Source: Rhizobium sp. NLR16a (lineage in GTDB: Bacteria; Pseudomonadota; Alphaproteobacteria; Rhizobiales; Rhizobiaceae). From it: 64,000 nucleotides of DNA. Positions 9,027-17,574 of the stretch are shown here, one piece after another. The translations under genes were made by a program, and so were the position numbers. The notes under the pieces were generated by a model. The model worked only from the letters and a program-made list of their open reading frames with translations, searched no databases and had not been told where the DNA came from. Where the stretch lies: positions 2,133,501 through 2,197,500 of the forward strand of contig NZ_CP072865.1 of assembly GCF_017948245.1 (NCBI RefSeq). Direction: 5' to 3'. Positions within the stretch are counted from its first letter, which is position 1; the number at the start of each line of letters is the position of its first letter.

Positions 9027-9587
9027 ATGGGAAAGACGCCCGCTTCGCTCAAAGCTCATATCACCCGTCTTGAAATGACAGCGGCGCCGAAGGCCAGCAT
9101 GCCGGTGCCCGTCAATATCCAGACGGCGATCATGCGTGCGCCAGGCATACCACTGCCCTTCTACCGCTATCTCTACCGACAGGTGGGGGCGCGCTGGCAA
9201 TGGGTGGACCGGCTGCGCATGAGCGACGAGCAACTCACCGAAACGCTGAACGACAAGCGCAACAATATCAGCGTCCTCTACGTGAATGGCGCGCCGGCTG
9301 GATTCTACGAGTATTTCTGCGAGGACGAGGAGACGATCGAACTTAGCCATTTCGGCCTGATCGAACATGCGCTCGGGCTTGGCATCGGCAAATGGTTTCT
9401 GCTGCAGGCGCTCTATGCGATCTGGGCGCTCGATCCGAAGCGCGTCACCACGACCACCAATAATCTCGACCATCCGCGCGCACTGCAGCTCTATCAGATG
9501 TACGGCTTCTCCCCTGTGTCCACAGGCACCGGCATTGTGCGGCCGCTGAGTGACAAGGAACTGCTGGAGCTTGCGCGGAAAAGCTGA
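9027..9587 (+). CDS. GNAT-family N-acetyltransferase
   Basis: The 186-residue protein carries a GNAT core in its second half. LGLGIGKWFLLQAL (about residues 113-126) is the acetyl-CoA pyrophosphate loop (Q/RxxGxG/A pattern). TTTNNLDHPRALQLYQMYGF is the conserved motif B region. Beta-strands for acceptor binding precede it. The acceptor is unknown. It starts 6 bases after sseA and is the last gene of the operon. Related rhizobial proteins are annotated only as GNAT acetyltransferases. Confidence 0.85.
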   Translation: MGKTPASLKAHITRLEMTAAPKASMPVPVNIQTAIMRAPGIPLPFYRYLYRQVGARWQWVDRLRMSDEQLTETLNDKRNNISVLYVNGAPAGFYEYFCEDEETIELSHFGLIEHALGLGIGKWFLLQALYAIWALDPKRVTTTTNNLDHPRALQLYQMYGFSPVSTGTGIVRPLSDKELLELARKS

Positions 9588-9617
9588 AGGTTTGATTTGC
9601 TCGTCCAAGGGCTGTCT

Positions 9618-9645
9618 GCGTGCAAGAAACGGGTGGTTTGCACGC
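9618..9645. promoter_or_regulatory. Inverted repeat upstream of DUF1203 gene
   Basis: GCGTGCAA (9618-9625) and TTGCACGC (9638-9645) form a perfect 8-bp inverted repeat with a 12-base spacer. It lies 30 bases after the acetyltransferase gene and 43 bases before the next ATG. It could be an operator or a weak hairpin; there is no T run. Confidence 0.4.
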
Positions 9646-9688
9646 TCGTCCAGGTGCAATTTCATGGCAATCACAAAGGAGATTTGTC

Positions 9689-10198
9689 ATGACCGTCATT
9701 CGTTTTGCCGCTATGCCGACCGCCGATGCCGATGCCCTCTGGAACGGTGGCCGTGATGCCTATGACAACCTGCCCGAGACGATGATATCAGACGGTGACG
9801 GCAACCCCTGCCGCCATTGCCTGCAGAATATCGAAGAAGGCGAGGAACTGCTGGTTTTCGCCTACCGGCCCTTTCCGGCGCTGCAGCCCTATGCCGAAAC
9901 CGGGCCGGTCTTCCTGCATAAACAAGTCTGCCGACGCTACGCCGCCGAGGAGGTCCAACCGCCGATGCTGACGATGAGCCCCAATTTCATCGTCCGCGGC
10001 TACAGTACGAATGATCGCATCGTCTACGGCACCGGCGCGGTGACCGATTTCGACCAAATTCCGGCCTATGCCGAGACACTGCTGGCACGAGCCGACATCG
10101 CCTATGTCCATGTGCGTTCGGCACGAAACAATTGCTTCCAGTGTCGGATCGACAAGGTAAAGGCGCCGGCCCTGATAGAGACCGGCGCCTTTACGTGA
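9689..10198 (+). CDS. DUF1203 domain protein
   Basis: The 169-residue protein starts at an ATG preceded by AAAGGAG. The features are those of DUF1203: CRHCL near residue 34, a buried hydrophobic core (ELLVFAYRPFPALQPYAETGPVFLH), then HVRSARNNCFQCRID near the end. The cysteine pairs (CRHC and CFQC) could bind a metal, but no function is known for the family. Its last 14 codons form one arm and the loop of a strong hairpin, so the stop codon sits right behind the terminator structure. Confidence 0.82.
   Translation: MTVIRFAAMPTADADALWNGGRDAYDNLPETMISDGDGNPCRHCLQNIEEGEELLVFAYRPFPALQPYAETGPVFLHKQVCRRYAAEEVQPPMLTMSPNFIVRGYSTNDRIVYGTGAVTDFDQIPAYAETLLARADIAYVHVRSARNNCFQCRIDKVKAPALIETGAFT
10157..10194. 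terminator. Bidirectional terminator-like hairpin inside the CDS end
   Basis: GTAAAGGCGCCGG (10157-10169) pairs perfectly with CCGGCGCCTTTAC (10182-10194) around a 12-base loop. It overlaps the final codons of the DUF1203 gene and lies 20 bases from the end of the convergent ald gene, so it can serve both. A long T run is missing. Confidence 0.65.
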
Positions 10199-10214
10199 CC
10201 TTGGGCCAGACAGC

Positions 10215-11333
10215 TTACGCGACGTTGAGCACGCTTTCCGGCGCGAAGGCTTCGTAACCGAGCGCCTCGGCGACCGGCTTGTTGGTGATGCGGCCCTTGT
10301 GCACGTTGAGGCCGTTCCTCAGGTGCTTATCTTCGGTGATGGCGCGCAGGCCGCGGTCGGCAAGCGCAAGCCCGTGGACCAGCGTGGCGTTGTTCAGCGC
10401 ATGCGCCGACGTGACCGGTACTGCGCCGGGCATGTTGGCGACGCAATAATGCACCACGCCCTCGACCTCATAAGTCGGATCGGAATGCGTCGTCGCATGC
10501 GAGGTTTCGAAGCAGCCGCCCTGGTCGATGGCGACGTCGACAATGACGGCGCCCTTCTTCATGCCGGACAGCATCTCACGGGTAACGAGCTTCGGAGCGG
10601 CAGCACCCGGGATCAGCACAGCGCCGATGATGAGATCGGCCGAGAAGACCTCCTCCTCGAGCGCCTGAATGCTGGAATAACGGGTGTGGACACGGCCGGC
10701 GAAAATGTCATCGAGCTGACGCAGGCGCGGCAGGGATTTATCGAGGATGCTGACATCGGCGCCGAGTCCGGCGGCCATTCTGGCGGCATGCAGGCCGACT
10801 ACGCCGCCGCCGATGACTGCGACCTTGGCCGGCAGCACGCCGGGCACGCCGCCGAGCAGGACACCGAGACCGCCATTGGCCTTCTGCAAGGCTGTCGCTC
10901 CCGCCTGGATAGACAGGCGCCCGGCGACTTCGGACATCGGCGCCAGCAGCGGCAGGCCGCCGCGCTCGTCGGTCACCGTCTCATAGGCGATGGCGGTGAC
11001 GCCGGAGGCGAGAAGACCTTTGGTCTGATCGGGATCGGGCGCCAGATGCAGATAGGTGTAGAGCAGCTGACCATCGCGAAGCTGCTCCCATTCGGAGGGC
11101 TGCGGCTCCTTGACTTTGACGATCATGTCGCACTTTTCGAAAATATCCTTGGCGGAGGCGGCAATCTTCGCGCCGGCCGCGGCATAGGCGGCATCATCTG
11201 CACCGATGCCGGCACCCGCCTTGGTTTCCACCCAGACCTCGTGGCCATGAGCCACATATTCGCGCACCGAAGCAGGCGTCAGGCCGACGCGATATTCATG
11301 ATTCTTGATTTCCTTCGGGCAACCGACACGCAT
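10215..11333 (-). CDS. ald: Alanine dehydrogenase
   Basis: I chose the 372-residue reading starting [18 protein letters not shown], the canonical N-terminus, with AGGAGAGG upstream; the longer frame adds a non-conserved 19 residues. The enzyme interconverts L-alanine and pyruvate plus ammonium using NAD. The catalytic lysine lies in VKVKEPQ and the catalytic histidine in TYLHLAPD. The nucleotide-binding loop is [15 protein letters not shown]. In rhizobia it supplies or consumes alanine in free-living cells and bacteroids. A divergent Lrp-family gene 156 bases away is the likely regulator. Confidence 0.95.
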   Translation of the reverse strand: MRVGCPKEIKNHEYRVGLTPASVREYVAHGHEVWVETKAGAGIGADDAAYAAAGAKIAASAKDIFEKCDMIVKVKEPQPSEWEQLRDGQLLYTYLHLAPDPDQTKGLLASGVTAIAYETVTDERGGLPLLAPMSEVAGRLSIQAGATALQKANGGLGVLLGGVPGVLPAKVAVIGGGVVGLHAARMAAGLGADVSILDKSLPRLRQLDDIFAGRVHTRYSSIQALEEEVFSADLIIGAVLIPGAAAPKLVTREMLSGMKKGAVIVDVAIDQGGCFETSHATTHSDPTYEVEGVVHYCVANMPGAVPVTSAHALNNATLVHGLALADRGLRAITEDKHLRNGLNVHKGRITNKPVAEALGYEAFAPESVLNVA

Positions 11334-11359
11334 TTCGCGTTCCTCTCCTTCTGTCTCCG

Positions 11360-11429
11360 CGGTCGCGGATCTCCTCTGCGACCGATCCAACCATCAAGGC
11401 TGCGAAATGTCCTTGCAAAGACGGTTTGC
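11360..11429. promoter_or_regulatory. ald/Lrp-regulator intergenic control region
   Basis: Two dyads are visible. GCAAA-N5-TTTGC (11415-11429) is a 15-bp inverted repeat of the size bound by Lrp/AsnC dimers. CGGTCGC-N11-GCGACCG (11360-11366 and 11378-11384) lies in what would be the ald 5' leader. Shared control of the divergent pair by the Lrp-type protein is inferred from layout. Confidence 0.5.
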
Positions 11430-11489
11430 GCAGATGCGATTTTTCGGTGATTATTGCGTCACTAACTCTTGTTTTCGAAGGTTCTTCGA

Positions 11490-11951
11490 ATGGTCAACCT
11501 TGATACCATCGATCTTGCGATTCTGAAGGTTTTGCAGGCCAATGCCCGCATCACCAATGCCGAGCTCGCCGAGCGGATCGGACTTTCCCCCTCGGCCTGT
11601 TCGCGCCGGCTCGACATTCTTGAAAGAAGCGGCGTCATTGACGGCTACCATGCGCGGCTTTCGCACAAGGCGCTCGACTACAAGATGATCGCCATCGTGC
11701 ATATTTCACTCTCAGGCCAGTTCGCCAAGACGTTGGCGGAGTTCGAGTCGGCGGTGAAGCTCTGTCCCAACGTGCTCGTCTGCTACCTGATGTCGGGCGA
11801 ATATGACTACATCCTCAGGGTCGCTGCCCGCGACCTCGAAGACTATGAGCGTATCCATCGCGACTGGCTGTCGGCCCTCCCCCATGTGGTCAAGATCAAT
11901 TCGAGTTTCGCGCTCAGAGAAATCATCGACAGGCCGAATGTAGGGTTTTGA
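11490..11951 (+). CDS. aldR: Lrp/AsnC-family regulator, probable ald regulator
   Basis: The 153-residue protein starts at the ATG of MVNLDTIDLAILK; a TTG seven codons upstream is less likely. Residues 1-60 form an AsnC-type winged helix (NAELAERIGLSPSACSRRLDILERSGVI). Residues 70-145 form a RAM/ACT effector-binding domain (GEYDYILRVAARD). It is divergent from ald, the classical arrangement of AldR/PutR-type regulators that respond to alanine. The name is assigned by context. A possible Lrp-size dyad lies between the two genes. Confidence 0.85.
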   Translation: MVNLDTIDLAILKVLQANARITNAELAERIGLSPSACSRRLDILERSGVIDGYHARLSHKALDYKMIAIVHISLSGQFAKTLAEFESAVKLCPNVLVCYLMSGEYDYILRVAARDLEDYERIHRDWLSALPHVVKINSSFALREIIDRPNVGF

Positions 11952-12023
11952 GGCCTTGCTTATTTCCCGAATGCCTGACCAGACTTTCGCCACGCGCGGG
12001 CGTCTCCCGCTTATTGGCCTGTC

Positions 12024-12935
12024 ATGAAATCGAAGACACACGGTTACATTTTCGCCCTGCTGGCGCTGACCATCTTTTCGCTGCAGGACGCCATCTCCAA
12101 ACACCTGGCTTCCACCTATCCCCCGATCTTCGTGACGATGATCCGCTACTGGGCCTTCGGGCTTTTCACAGTCATTCTCGCTTCGAAGATGCGCGGCGGT
12201 CTCAAGGCGACGGCCCGTACCAAACGCCCCGTCCTGCAGGTGGCGCGCGGTGTGCTGCTCGCGGTCCAGGTGGTTCTGGCCATCACCTGTTTTGCCGTGA
12301 TCGGCCTTGCCCGTTCACAGGCGATCTTTTCGGCGACGCCGATCCTCATCGCACTGCTGGCAATGCCGATCCTCGGCGAGCGAGTCGGATGGAGGCGATG
12401 GGCGGCAATCGGCGCCGGGCTTTTTGGAGTGCTGCTGATCCTGAAACCGGAAGGCGATTTTTTCGACGTGAAGCTGCTTCTCGCCGTCGCCTCCTGTTTC
12501 AATTTCGCCTTCTACGTCATCGCCACACGCCTCGTCAGCCGCGACGATTCTTCGACGACCAGCTTTTTCTATACCGGTGTCGTCGGCGCCGTCGCGATGA
12601 CGCTGATCGGGCCGTTCTACTGGAGCTGGATGTCATCGGGCGACTGGGGCTGGATGGCGCTGGTCTGTATGACCAGCATTTCCAGCCATTATTTCCTGAT
12701 CCGCGCCTACGATAGTCTCGATGCCGCCGCCGTTCAGCCGCTGACCTATCTGTCCCTCGTCTACGCTTCGATCATCGGCGTGACGATCTATGGCGAAACG
12801 CTCAGTCTCAACACGATCGTCGGCTCGGCAATCGTGGTTGGAGCCGGCATCTTCACTGTCTGGCGCGAACATGTGGTGGCGCGCAGAACGGCCAACGCCC
12901 GCGGCGTCGCATTTGAGTCAGGCGACCTGCGCTAG
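12024..12935 (+). CDS. EamA/DMT-family transporter
   Basis: The 303-residue inner-membrane protein has about ten hydrophobic segments arranged as two EamA repeats (roughly 8-140 and 150-285). The first contains LALTIFSLQDAISKHLA and the second ends with the typical EamA closing segment YGETLSLNTIVGSAIVVGAGI. Members export amino acids, nucleosides or other metabolites, but specificity cannot be predicted. It lies 72 bases downstream of the Lrp-type gene on the same strand. Lrp regulators often control amino acid exporters, so an exporter role is plausible but unproven. No strong ribosome binding site is visible before the ATG. Confidence 0.88.
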   Translation: MKSKTHGYIFALLALTIFSLQDAISKHLASTYPPIFVTMIRYWAFGLFTVILASKMRGGLKATARTKRPVLQVARGVLLAVQVVLAITCFAVIGLARSQAIFSATPILIALLAMPILGERVGWRRWAAIGAGLFGVLLILKPEGDFFDVKLLLAVASCFNFAFYVIATRLVSRDDSSTTSFFYTGVVGAVAMTLIGPFYWSWMSSGDWGWMALVCMTSISSHYFLIRAYDSLDAAAVQPLTYLSLVYASIIGVTIYGETLSLNTIVGSAIVVGAGIFTVWREHVVARRTANARGVAFESGDLR

Positions 12936-13085
12936 CGGGTCTTACACATTGGCTTTCCAGAATCGCTGCACGCATCTCGGCGACCTGCAGTAACGCCAAC
13001 CGTTTCATTGCAATTTTAGCCAAGCCACTAAAACCATTTCAATTTTCGGGCGCTATGCTCTCCGACTGTATCCGAGGGAGACAGC

Positions 13086-13487
13086 ATGACCCGAAACTTG
13101 AAAATCACCGCGCGAAAGGCGGACCGGCAAAACTGCCGCGTCTTCGGCAGCGTCAAATATCTGAACAGCGAAGTGGATGTCCGCATTCTCAACCTGTCGG
13201 TGACCGGCGCCGCCCTGGAGACGAAGACGCCACTCCATGCCGCTTCCGGCAGCAAGGTGCGCATCGAAGCCGAAAATATCGGACTGCTCGAAGGCATCAT
13301 CCGCTGGAAGCACAATGGCCGCATCGGCGTGCAGTTCGATGTGAATTCGAATGCCCGGGCACAGGTCTCTTCCTATTTCCGCTTTTTCCATAAGGAAATA
13401 CGGCCGGTGCTGGCGGTTCGTCAGCTTAGAGCCGCTACCAGCGGCGACCGCCCACCTCATTTGGCGACGTCGACGCTGAAATCGTAA
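13086..13487 (+). CDS. PilZ-domain protein
   Basis: The 133-residue protein starts behind GGGAGACAGC. PilZ hallmarks are visible: basic N-terminal residues (RKADRQNCR), then NLSVTGA, which matches the D/NxSxxG c-di-GMP motif, and a beta-barrel with GIIRWKHNGRIGVQF. The RxxxR element appears as RKADR, so c-di-GMP binding is possible. PilZ proteins act as c-di-GMP receptors for motility or polysaccharide output. The C-terminal 30 residues look unstructured and overlap a possible minus-strand gene relic. A diguanylate cyclase lies 6 kb away but there is no direct link. Confidence 0.85.
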   Translation: MTRNLKITARKADRQNCRVFGSVKYLNSEVDVRILNLSVTGAALETKTPLHAASGSKVRIEAENIGLLEGIIRWKHNGRIGVQFDVNSNARAQVSSYFRFFHKEIRPVLAVRQLRAATSGDRPPHLATSTLKS

Positions 13488-13650
13488 GGCCGCACCGCCT
13501 TTGCGCCGAGGCACATCGCCGCCGTAAGTCGCCTGCGTTTTGTCGACCACACCGGCCGCGGTGCGCCCGAAATCTTTGACCCTTTGCAGTGACGACGCTG
13601 CTCGCGCCGCGCCCCGAGGGATTCAGTCGGAAGATCTCGCTATAGGTTGC
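13457..13650 (-). pseudogene. Possible frameshifted gene relic
   Basis: The minus strand shows coding-like fragments in three frames that follow one another: IFRLNPSGRGASSVVTAKG, then VKDFGRTAAGVVDKTQATYGGD, then MCLGAKAVRPYDFSVDVAK with a TGA at 13457-13459. This pattern fits a small gene broken by two frameshifts. It overlaps the 3' end of the PilZ gene and fills most of the 288 bases before cpdB. I do not recognise the family. The boundaries are approximate and the call is weak. Confidence 0.3.
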
Positions 13651-13775
13651 GTTTTAAAACCATTTCGCCTTTGCCACGGATTGTTTCCGTCCTGTCATTT
13701 TCGCAGTGTACTCCTCGCCAAATCGTCCTAATGCTGAGGGGCCGGACGATGCATGATCTTTGAAGGAGAGCTTCC

Positions 13776-15764
13776 ATGTCTTCCATTTTCGATGTCGGCC
13801 TGATGAGCCGCCGTTCCCTGCTCGGCGGCCTTGCCGCCACCTCCGCCCTGGTGCTGCTGCACCCATTCAGTGCGCGTGCCAGCGCCAACCAGGCGCATCT
13901 CCGTCTGATGGAAACGACGGACATTCACGTCAACGTCTTCCCCTATGACTATTATGCCGACAAGCCGAACGACACGATGGGTCTGGCGCGCACCGGGACG
14001 ATCATCGACAATATCCGTGCGGAAGCCGTCAACTCGCTGCTGATCGACAATGGCGATGTGCTGCAGGGCAATCCGATGGGCGACTACATGGCCTATCAGC
14101 ACGGCATGAAGGACGGCGACGTCCATCCCGTGATCAAGGCGATGAACACGCTCGGCTATACCGTCGGCACGCTCGGGAATCACGAGTTCAACTACGGCCT
14201 CGACTTCATGTTCAAGGTGCTGTCGGGCGCCAACTTCCCCTTCGTCTGCGCCAACCTGACCAAAGGCCAGCTCGCCTCGGACCCCAAGCGGGACGACCTC
14301 TTCTTCAAGCCTTACGTCATCGTGGAAAAGCAGATCAAGGACGGTGCCGGCAAGGAAAGCCCGGTCAAGATCGGCTTCATCGGTTTCGTACCGCCGCAGA
14401 TCATGCTCTGGGACATCAAGAACCTTGAAGGCAAGGCGCAGACGCGCGACATCGTCGAGGCCGCCAAGGCCTGGGTCCCCGCGATGAAGGAAGCCGGCGC
14501 CGATATCGTCATCGCGCTTTCCCATTCCGGCATCGACGGCAGCGCGCCGTCCGAAAAGATGGAAAACGCCTCACTGCATCTGGCCGCCGTCGACGGGATC
14601 GACGCGATCTTCACCGGTCACCAGCATCTCGTCTTCCCCGGCCCGAAGAGCTGGGACGGCGTCGCCAATGCCGACCCGGTCAAGGGCACACTGCATGGCA
14701 AGCCCGCCGTGATGGCAGGCTTCTGGGGCTCGCATCTCGGCCTTATCGACCTGCTGCTCGAAAAGGACGGCAACAGCTGGAAGATCGTCGATTTCACCTC
14801 GGAAGCACGGCCGATCTATCATCGCGACGACAAGAAGAAAGTCGTCGCCGATTACGCCGACAAGAAAGAGGTGGTCGAGGCGGCCAAATCAGAGCATGCG
14901 GCGACGCTCGCCTATGTCCGCACGCCCGTCGGCAAGACCTCCGCGCCGCTCTACTCCTATTTCGCGCTCGTCGCCGACGATCCTTCCGTGCAGGTCGTCA
15001 GCCAGGCGCAGACCTGGTACATCAAGCAGATGCTCGCCGACACTGAATTCAAGGATCTGCCGGTGCTTTCGGCCGCGGCTCCCTTCAAGGCCGGCGGTCG
15101 AGGCGGCGCGGATTATTATACCGACGTTCCGGCCGGCGATATCGCCATCAAGAACGTCGCCGACCTCTACCTCTATCCGAACACGGTGCAGGCTGTCGCC
15201 ATCACCGGCGCGCAGGTGAAGAACTGGCTCGAAATGTCTGCCGGCATGTTCAATCACATCGAAGCCGGCTCGAAGGATGCGGCTCTGCTCAACAAAGACT
15301 TCCCGTCCTATAACTTCGACGTCATCGACGGGGTGACCTACCAGATCGACCTGTCGCAGCCGCCGAAGTATGATTCATCCGGCAAGACGATCAATCCGGA
15401 CTCCAATCGCATCCAGAATCTCGCCTTCGATGGCAAGCCGATCGATCCGGCTCAGAAGTTCGTCGTCGTCACCAACAATTACCGCGCCGGCGGCGGCGGC
15501 AGTTTCCCCGAGATTGCAGCGGACAAGGTGATCTTCCAGGCACCTGATACCAATCGCGACGTCATCGTCCGCTATGTCCACGACCAGGGTACGATCAATC
15601 CGTCGGCCGATGCGAACTGGACCTTCAAGCCGCTACCAGGAACGACCGTCACCTTCGAAAGCGGTCCCAAGGCAAAACAGTTCCTCGCCGCGGTCAAGAG
15701 CGTCAAGATCGAGGATGCCGGCGACGGTGCCGACGGCTTCTCGAAGTTCCGGCTGGTTCTCTAA
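13776..15764 (+). CDS. cpdB: Periplasmic 2',3'-cyclic-nucleotide 2'-phosphodiesterase/3'-nucleotidase
   Basis: The 662-residue exported metallophosphatase carries a twin-arginine signal (SRRSLLGGLAATSALVLL at about 10-27, cleaved near ARASA). The N-terminal calcineurin-like domain has TTDIHVN, DNGDVLQGN, GNHEFNYG and FTGHQHLVFP, the metal and catalytic motifs. The C-terminal 5'-nucleotidase domain (about 380-640) contains NNYRAGGGG for base stacking. It should hydrolyse 2',3'-cyclic nucleotides and 3'-nucleotides in the periplasm to salvage phosphate and nucleosides. An isolated CTGTCAT at 13692 resembles one half of a Pho box, but the second half is poor. Confidence 0.93.
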   Translation: MSSIFDVGLMSRRSLLGGLAATSALVLLHPFSARASANQAHLRLMETTDIHVNVFPYDYYADKPNDTMGLARTGTIIDNIRAEAVNSLLIDNGDVLQGNPMGDYMAYQHGMKDGDVHPVIKAMNTLGYTVGTLGNHEFNYGLDFMFKVLSGANFPFVCANLTKGQLASDPKRDDLFFKPYVIVEKQIKDGAGKESPVKIGFIGFVPPQIMLWDIKNLEGKAQTRDIVEAAKAWVPAMKEAGADIVIALSHSGIDGSAPSEKMENASLHLAAVDGIDAIFTGHQHLVFPGPKSWDGVANADPVKGTLHGKPAVMAGFWGSHLGLIDLLLEKDGNSWKIVDFTSEARPIYHRDDKKKVVADYADKKEVVEAAKSEHAATLAYVRTPVGKTSAPLYSYFALVADDPSVQVVSQAQTWYIKQMLADTEFKDLPVLSAAAPFKAGGRGGADYYTDVPAGDIAIKNVADLYLYPNTVQAVAITGAQVKNWLEMSAGMFNHIEAGSKDAALLNKDFPSYNFDVIDGVTYQIDLSQPPKYDSSGKTINPDSNRIQNLAFDGKPIDPAQKFVVVTNNYRAGGGGSFPEIAADKVIFQAPDTNRDVIVRYVHDQGTINPSADANWTFKPLPGTTVTFESGPKAKQFLAAVKSVKIEDAGDGADGFSKFRLVL

Positions 15765-15776
15765 GGGCAGAATCTG

Positions 15777-15805
15777 GAGGAAGGCGCGGGAACCGCGCCT
15801 TCCTC
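15777..15805. terminator. Bidirectional terminator-like hairpin
   Basis: GAGGAAGGCGCGG (15777-15789) pairs perfectly with CCGCGCCTTCCTC (15793-15805) around a GAA loop. It begins 12 bases after the cpdB stop and overlaps the stop codon region of the convergent LysR gene, so it can end both transcripts. Confidence 0.7.
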
Positions 15806-16772
15806 ATTCGGCCGCGAGCGGCACGACAGGTTCCCGCAATTCGGCAATCCGGGCGTGCAAGTCCGCCTGGCTCGGGCAACGCGTAAGCCGCGAGCGGAAG
15901 GCATCGATCATCCAGGTGGCCGCCGGCCCCGGCGGATTGGCGAGCCGGCGCATCGAATAGATGGCGTACTCCCCCTGCTCATAAGCATCCAGATCGAGAT
16001 GGACGAGCGTGCCGCTCAGGAGATCGTCATGGATCAGGGACGCTGGAAGGCCGCCCCAGCCGAGGCCGCTCTTGATGAGCTGATGCTTCGTGGCGATATC
16101 GCTGACGCGCCATGTCTTGTAGGACAGGACGTTGAAATCGCGCCCCTTCGTCCGACCCGACGCATCGGTGACGACGAGTTGCACCTCCTCGCGGACATCA
16201 CCGAGGGTCAGCGGCCGATCGAGTTCGGCCAGCGGGTGGTTGCGCGCGGCGACGGGCATCATGAAGGAGTGACCGATCCGCTCCGTGACGACCGAATCGT
16301 CCTGCTTCAGGACTGCTCCGCCAATTCCGATCGTCGCCTTGCCGCTCAGAACGAGATCCATGACCATTCCGAGTTCACCGACGTTGAGGTTCATGGAAAC
16401 GGACGGGAACATCTCACGGAATTCGTGGAGGACATCCACCACAGCCTTCGACGGCACCATGACGCTGATGGCCACGGATACCTCCGCTTCGAGTCCTTCC
16501 TTCAGGCTCTTGACGCGCGCCCGCATGACCTGCAGGTCGCCGAGAATTCGTCGCGCATCCTCCAGCATCGCCTTGCCCGCTTCCGTCAGCTTCGGCTGGC
16601 GCGCCCCGGAGCGCTCGAAAAGCGGCATCTCGAGCTGTGCCTCGAGATTGGCGATCGTATAGCTGACGACCGACTGTGCGCGATTCAGCGCGCGCGAAGC
16701 GGCCGAAAAGCTGCCGGTCTCGGCAACGGTCAGAAACACCTGCAATTGGTCCAGAGTCGGGTTCGGAAGCAT
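15804..16772 (-). CDS. LysR-family transcriptional regulator
   Basis: I chose the 322-residue start MLPNPTLDQLQVFLTV; the upstream frame adds 28 non-conserved residues. Residues 1-65 are the LysR winged helix (VAETGSFSAASRALNRAQSVVSYTIANLEAQLEMPLFER). Residues 95-300 form the periplasmic-binding-protein-like effector domain. It is divergent from the azoreductase gene with 139 bases between them, and a perfect T-N11-A LysR box is present there. It probably senses a quinone, azo compound or related electrophile and activates azoR. Confidence 0.9.
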   Translation of the reverse strand: MLPNPTLDQLQVFLTVAETGSFSAASRALNRAQSVVSYTIANLEAQLEMPLFERSGARQPKLTEAGKAMLEDARRILGDLQVMRARVKSLKEGLEAEVSVAISVMVPSKAVVDVLHEFREMFPSVSMNLNVGELGMVMDLVLSGKATIGIGGAVLKQDDSVVTERIGHSFMMPVAARNHPLAELDRPLTLGDVREEVQLVVTDASGRTKGRDFNVLSYKTWRVSDIATKHQLIKSGLGWGGLPASLIHDDLLSGTLVHLDLDAYEQGEYAIYSMRRLANPPGPAATWMIDAFRSRLTRCPSQADLHARIAELREPVVPLAAE

Positions 16773-16786
16773 CTTCCATCCATTCC

Positions 16787-16801
16787 ATCGATAGTTTCGA
16801 T
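16787..16801. promoter_or_regulatory. LysR-type operator (T-N11-A box)
   Basis: ATCGA-TAGTT-TCGAT is a perfect inverted repeat with the T-N11-A spacing of LysR sites. It lies between the divergent LysR and azoreductase genes, 15 bases from the regulator's start. A half-site TTCGATAG recurs at 16820-16826, nearer azoR. This fits autorepression plus activation of azoR. Confidence 0.65.
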
Positions 16802-16911
16802 CGACATTATCTCCGTTTTTTCGATAGCAGGCCAGACTTATTTTCCTGTTCGACACCGCGGCTCACCTCCCTGCAACGAGCCGTTCCGTTCAATTCGAAA
16901 GGAAATGATCC

Positions 16912-17526
16912 ATGTCGTCCATTCTTCTTCTGACGTCCAGCCCGCGTGCCGAATCGCTCTCGACGCCGATCGCCGCCGATCTCGCCGAGAAGCTGAAAAA
17001 CCAGAAACCGGGCAGCGTCGTCGTCCGCCGCGACCTTGCCGCCACCCCGCTGCCGCATATCGACGACCTCTTCACCGGCGCGATCCGCAAGCCGGCGGAA
17101 GCCCGCACCGCCGAAGAGATCGCAGCCATCAAGACCTCCGACGAACTGGTCGCCGAACTGTTTGCCGCCGACACGATCGTCATCAGCACCGGCCTGATCA
17201 ACTTCAACATCTATTCGTCGCTGAAGACCTGGATCGACAATGTCGCCCGCGCCGGCGTGACCTTCAAGTATACGGAAAGCGGCCCGGTCGGCCTCGTAAC
17301 CGGTAAGAAGGTCTATGTGGTACTTGCTTCCGGCGGCGTCTATTCGCAGGGACCGGCCGCTCCCCTGAACCATGCCGTGCCTTACCTGAAATCGGTTCTC
17401 GGCTTCCTCGGTATCACCGATATCGAAACCATCTATGTCGAAGGCCTGGCTTTTGGCCCGGAAGCCGCTGAAAAGGCCATCGGCGCCGCCAAGTCGCGCG
17501 TCGAGGAAATCGCACTCGCCGCATGA
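16912..17526 (+). CDS. azoR: FMN-dependent NADH-azoreductase / quinone reductase
   Basis: The 204-residue flavodoxin-like protein starts behind AAAGGAAATG. The FMN phosphate loop SSPRAESLS lies near residues 9-17. Further FMN contacts appear as INFNIYSSLKTWIDN and ASGGVYSQG. It reduces quinones and azo bonds by two-electron transfer from NADH and is generally part of electrophile or thiol stress defence. The divergent LysR gene is the probable regulator. A strong hairpin follows 20 bases after the stop. Confidence 0.92.
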   Translation: MSSILLLTSSPRAESLSTPIAADLAEKLKNQKPGSVVVRRDLAATPLPHIDDLFTGAIRKPAEARTAEEIAAIKTSDELVAELFAADTIVISTGLINFNIYSSLKTWIDNVARAGVTFKYTESGPVGLVTGKKVYVVLASGGVYSQGPAAPLNHAVPYLKSVLGFLGITDIETIYVEGLAFGPEAAEKAIGAAKSRVEEIALAA

Positions 17527-17546
17527 TCGGCTTTCGAAGCCTCCAT

Positions 17547-17574
17547 CGAACGGCCGGCACCTGCCGGCCGTTCG
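17547..17574. terminator. Bidirectional terminator-like hairpin
   Basis: CGAACGGCCGGCA (17547-17559) and TGCCGGCCGTTCG (17562-17574) are perfectly complementary with only two bases between, so the top of the stem must open. It lies exactly between the convergent azoR and TetR genes and is followed by CATTTGTC. Confidence 0.7.

Noticed and set aside
13692..13711. Pho box upstream of cpdB
   Set aside because: CTGTCAT is present, but the second half GCAGTGT does not match the expected direct repeat, so PhoB control is not supported.
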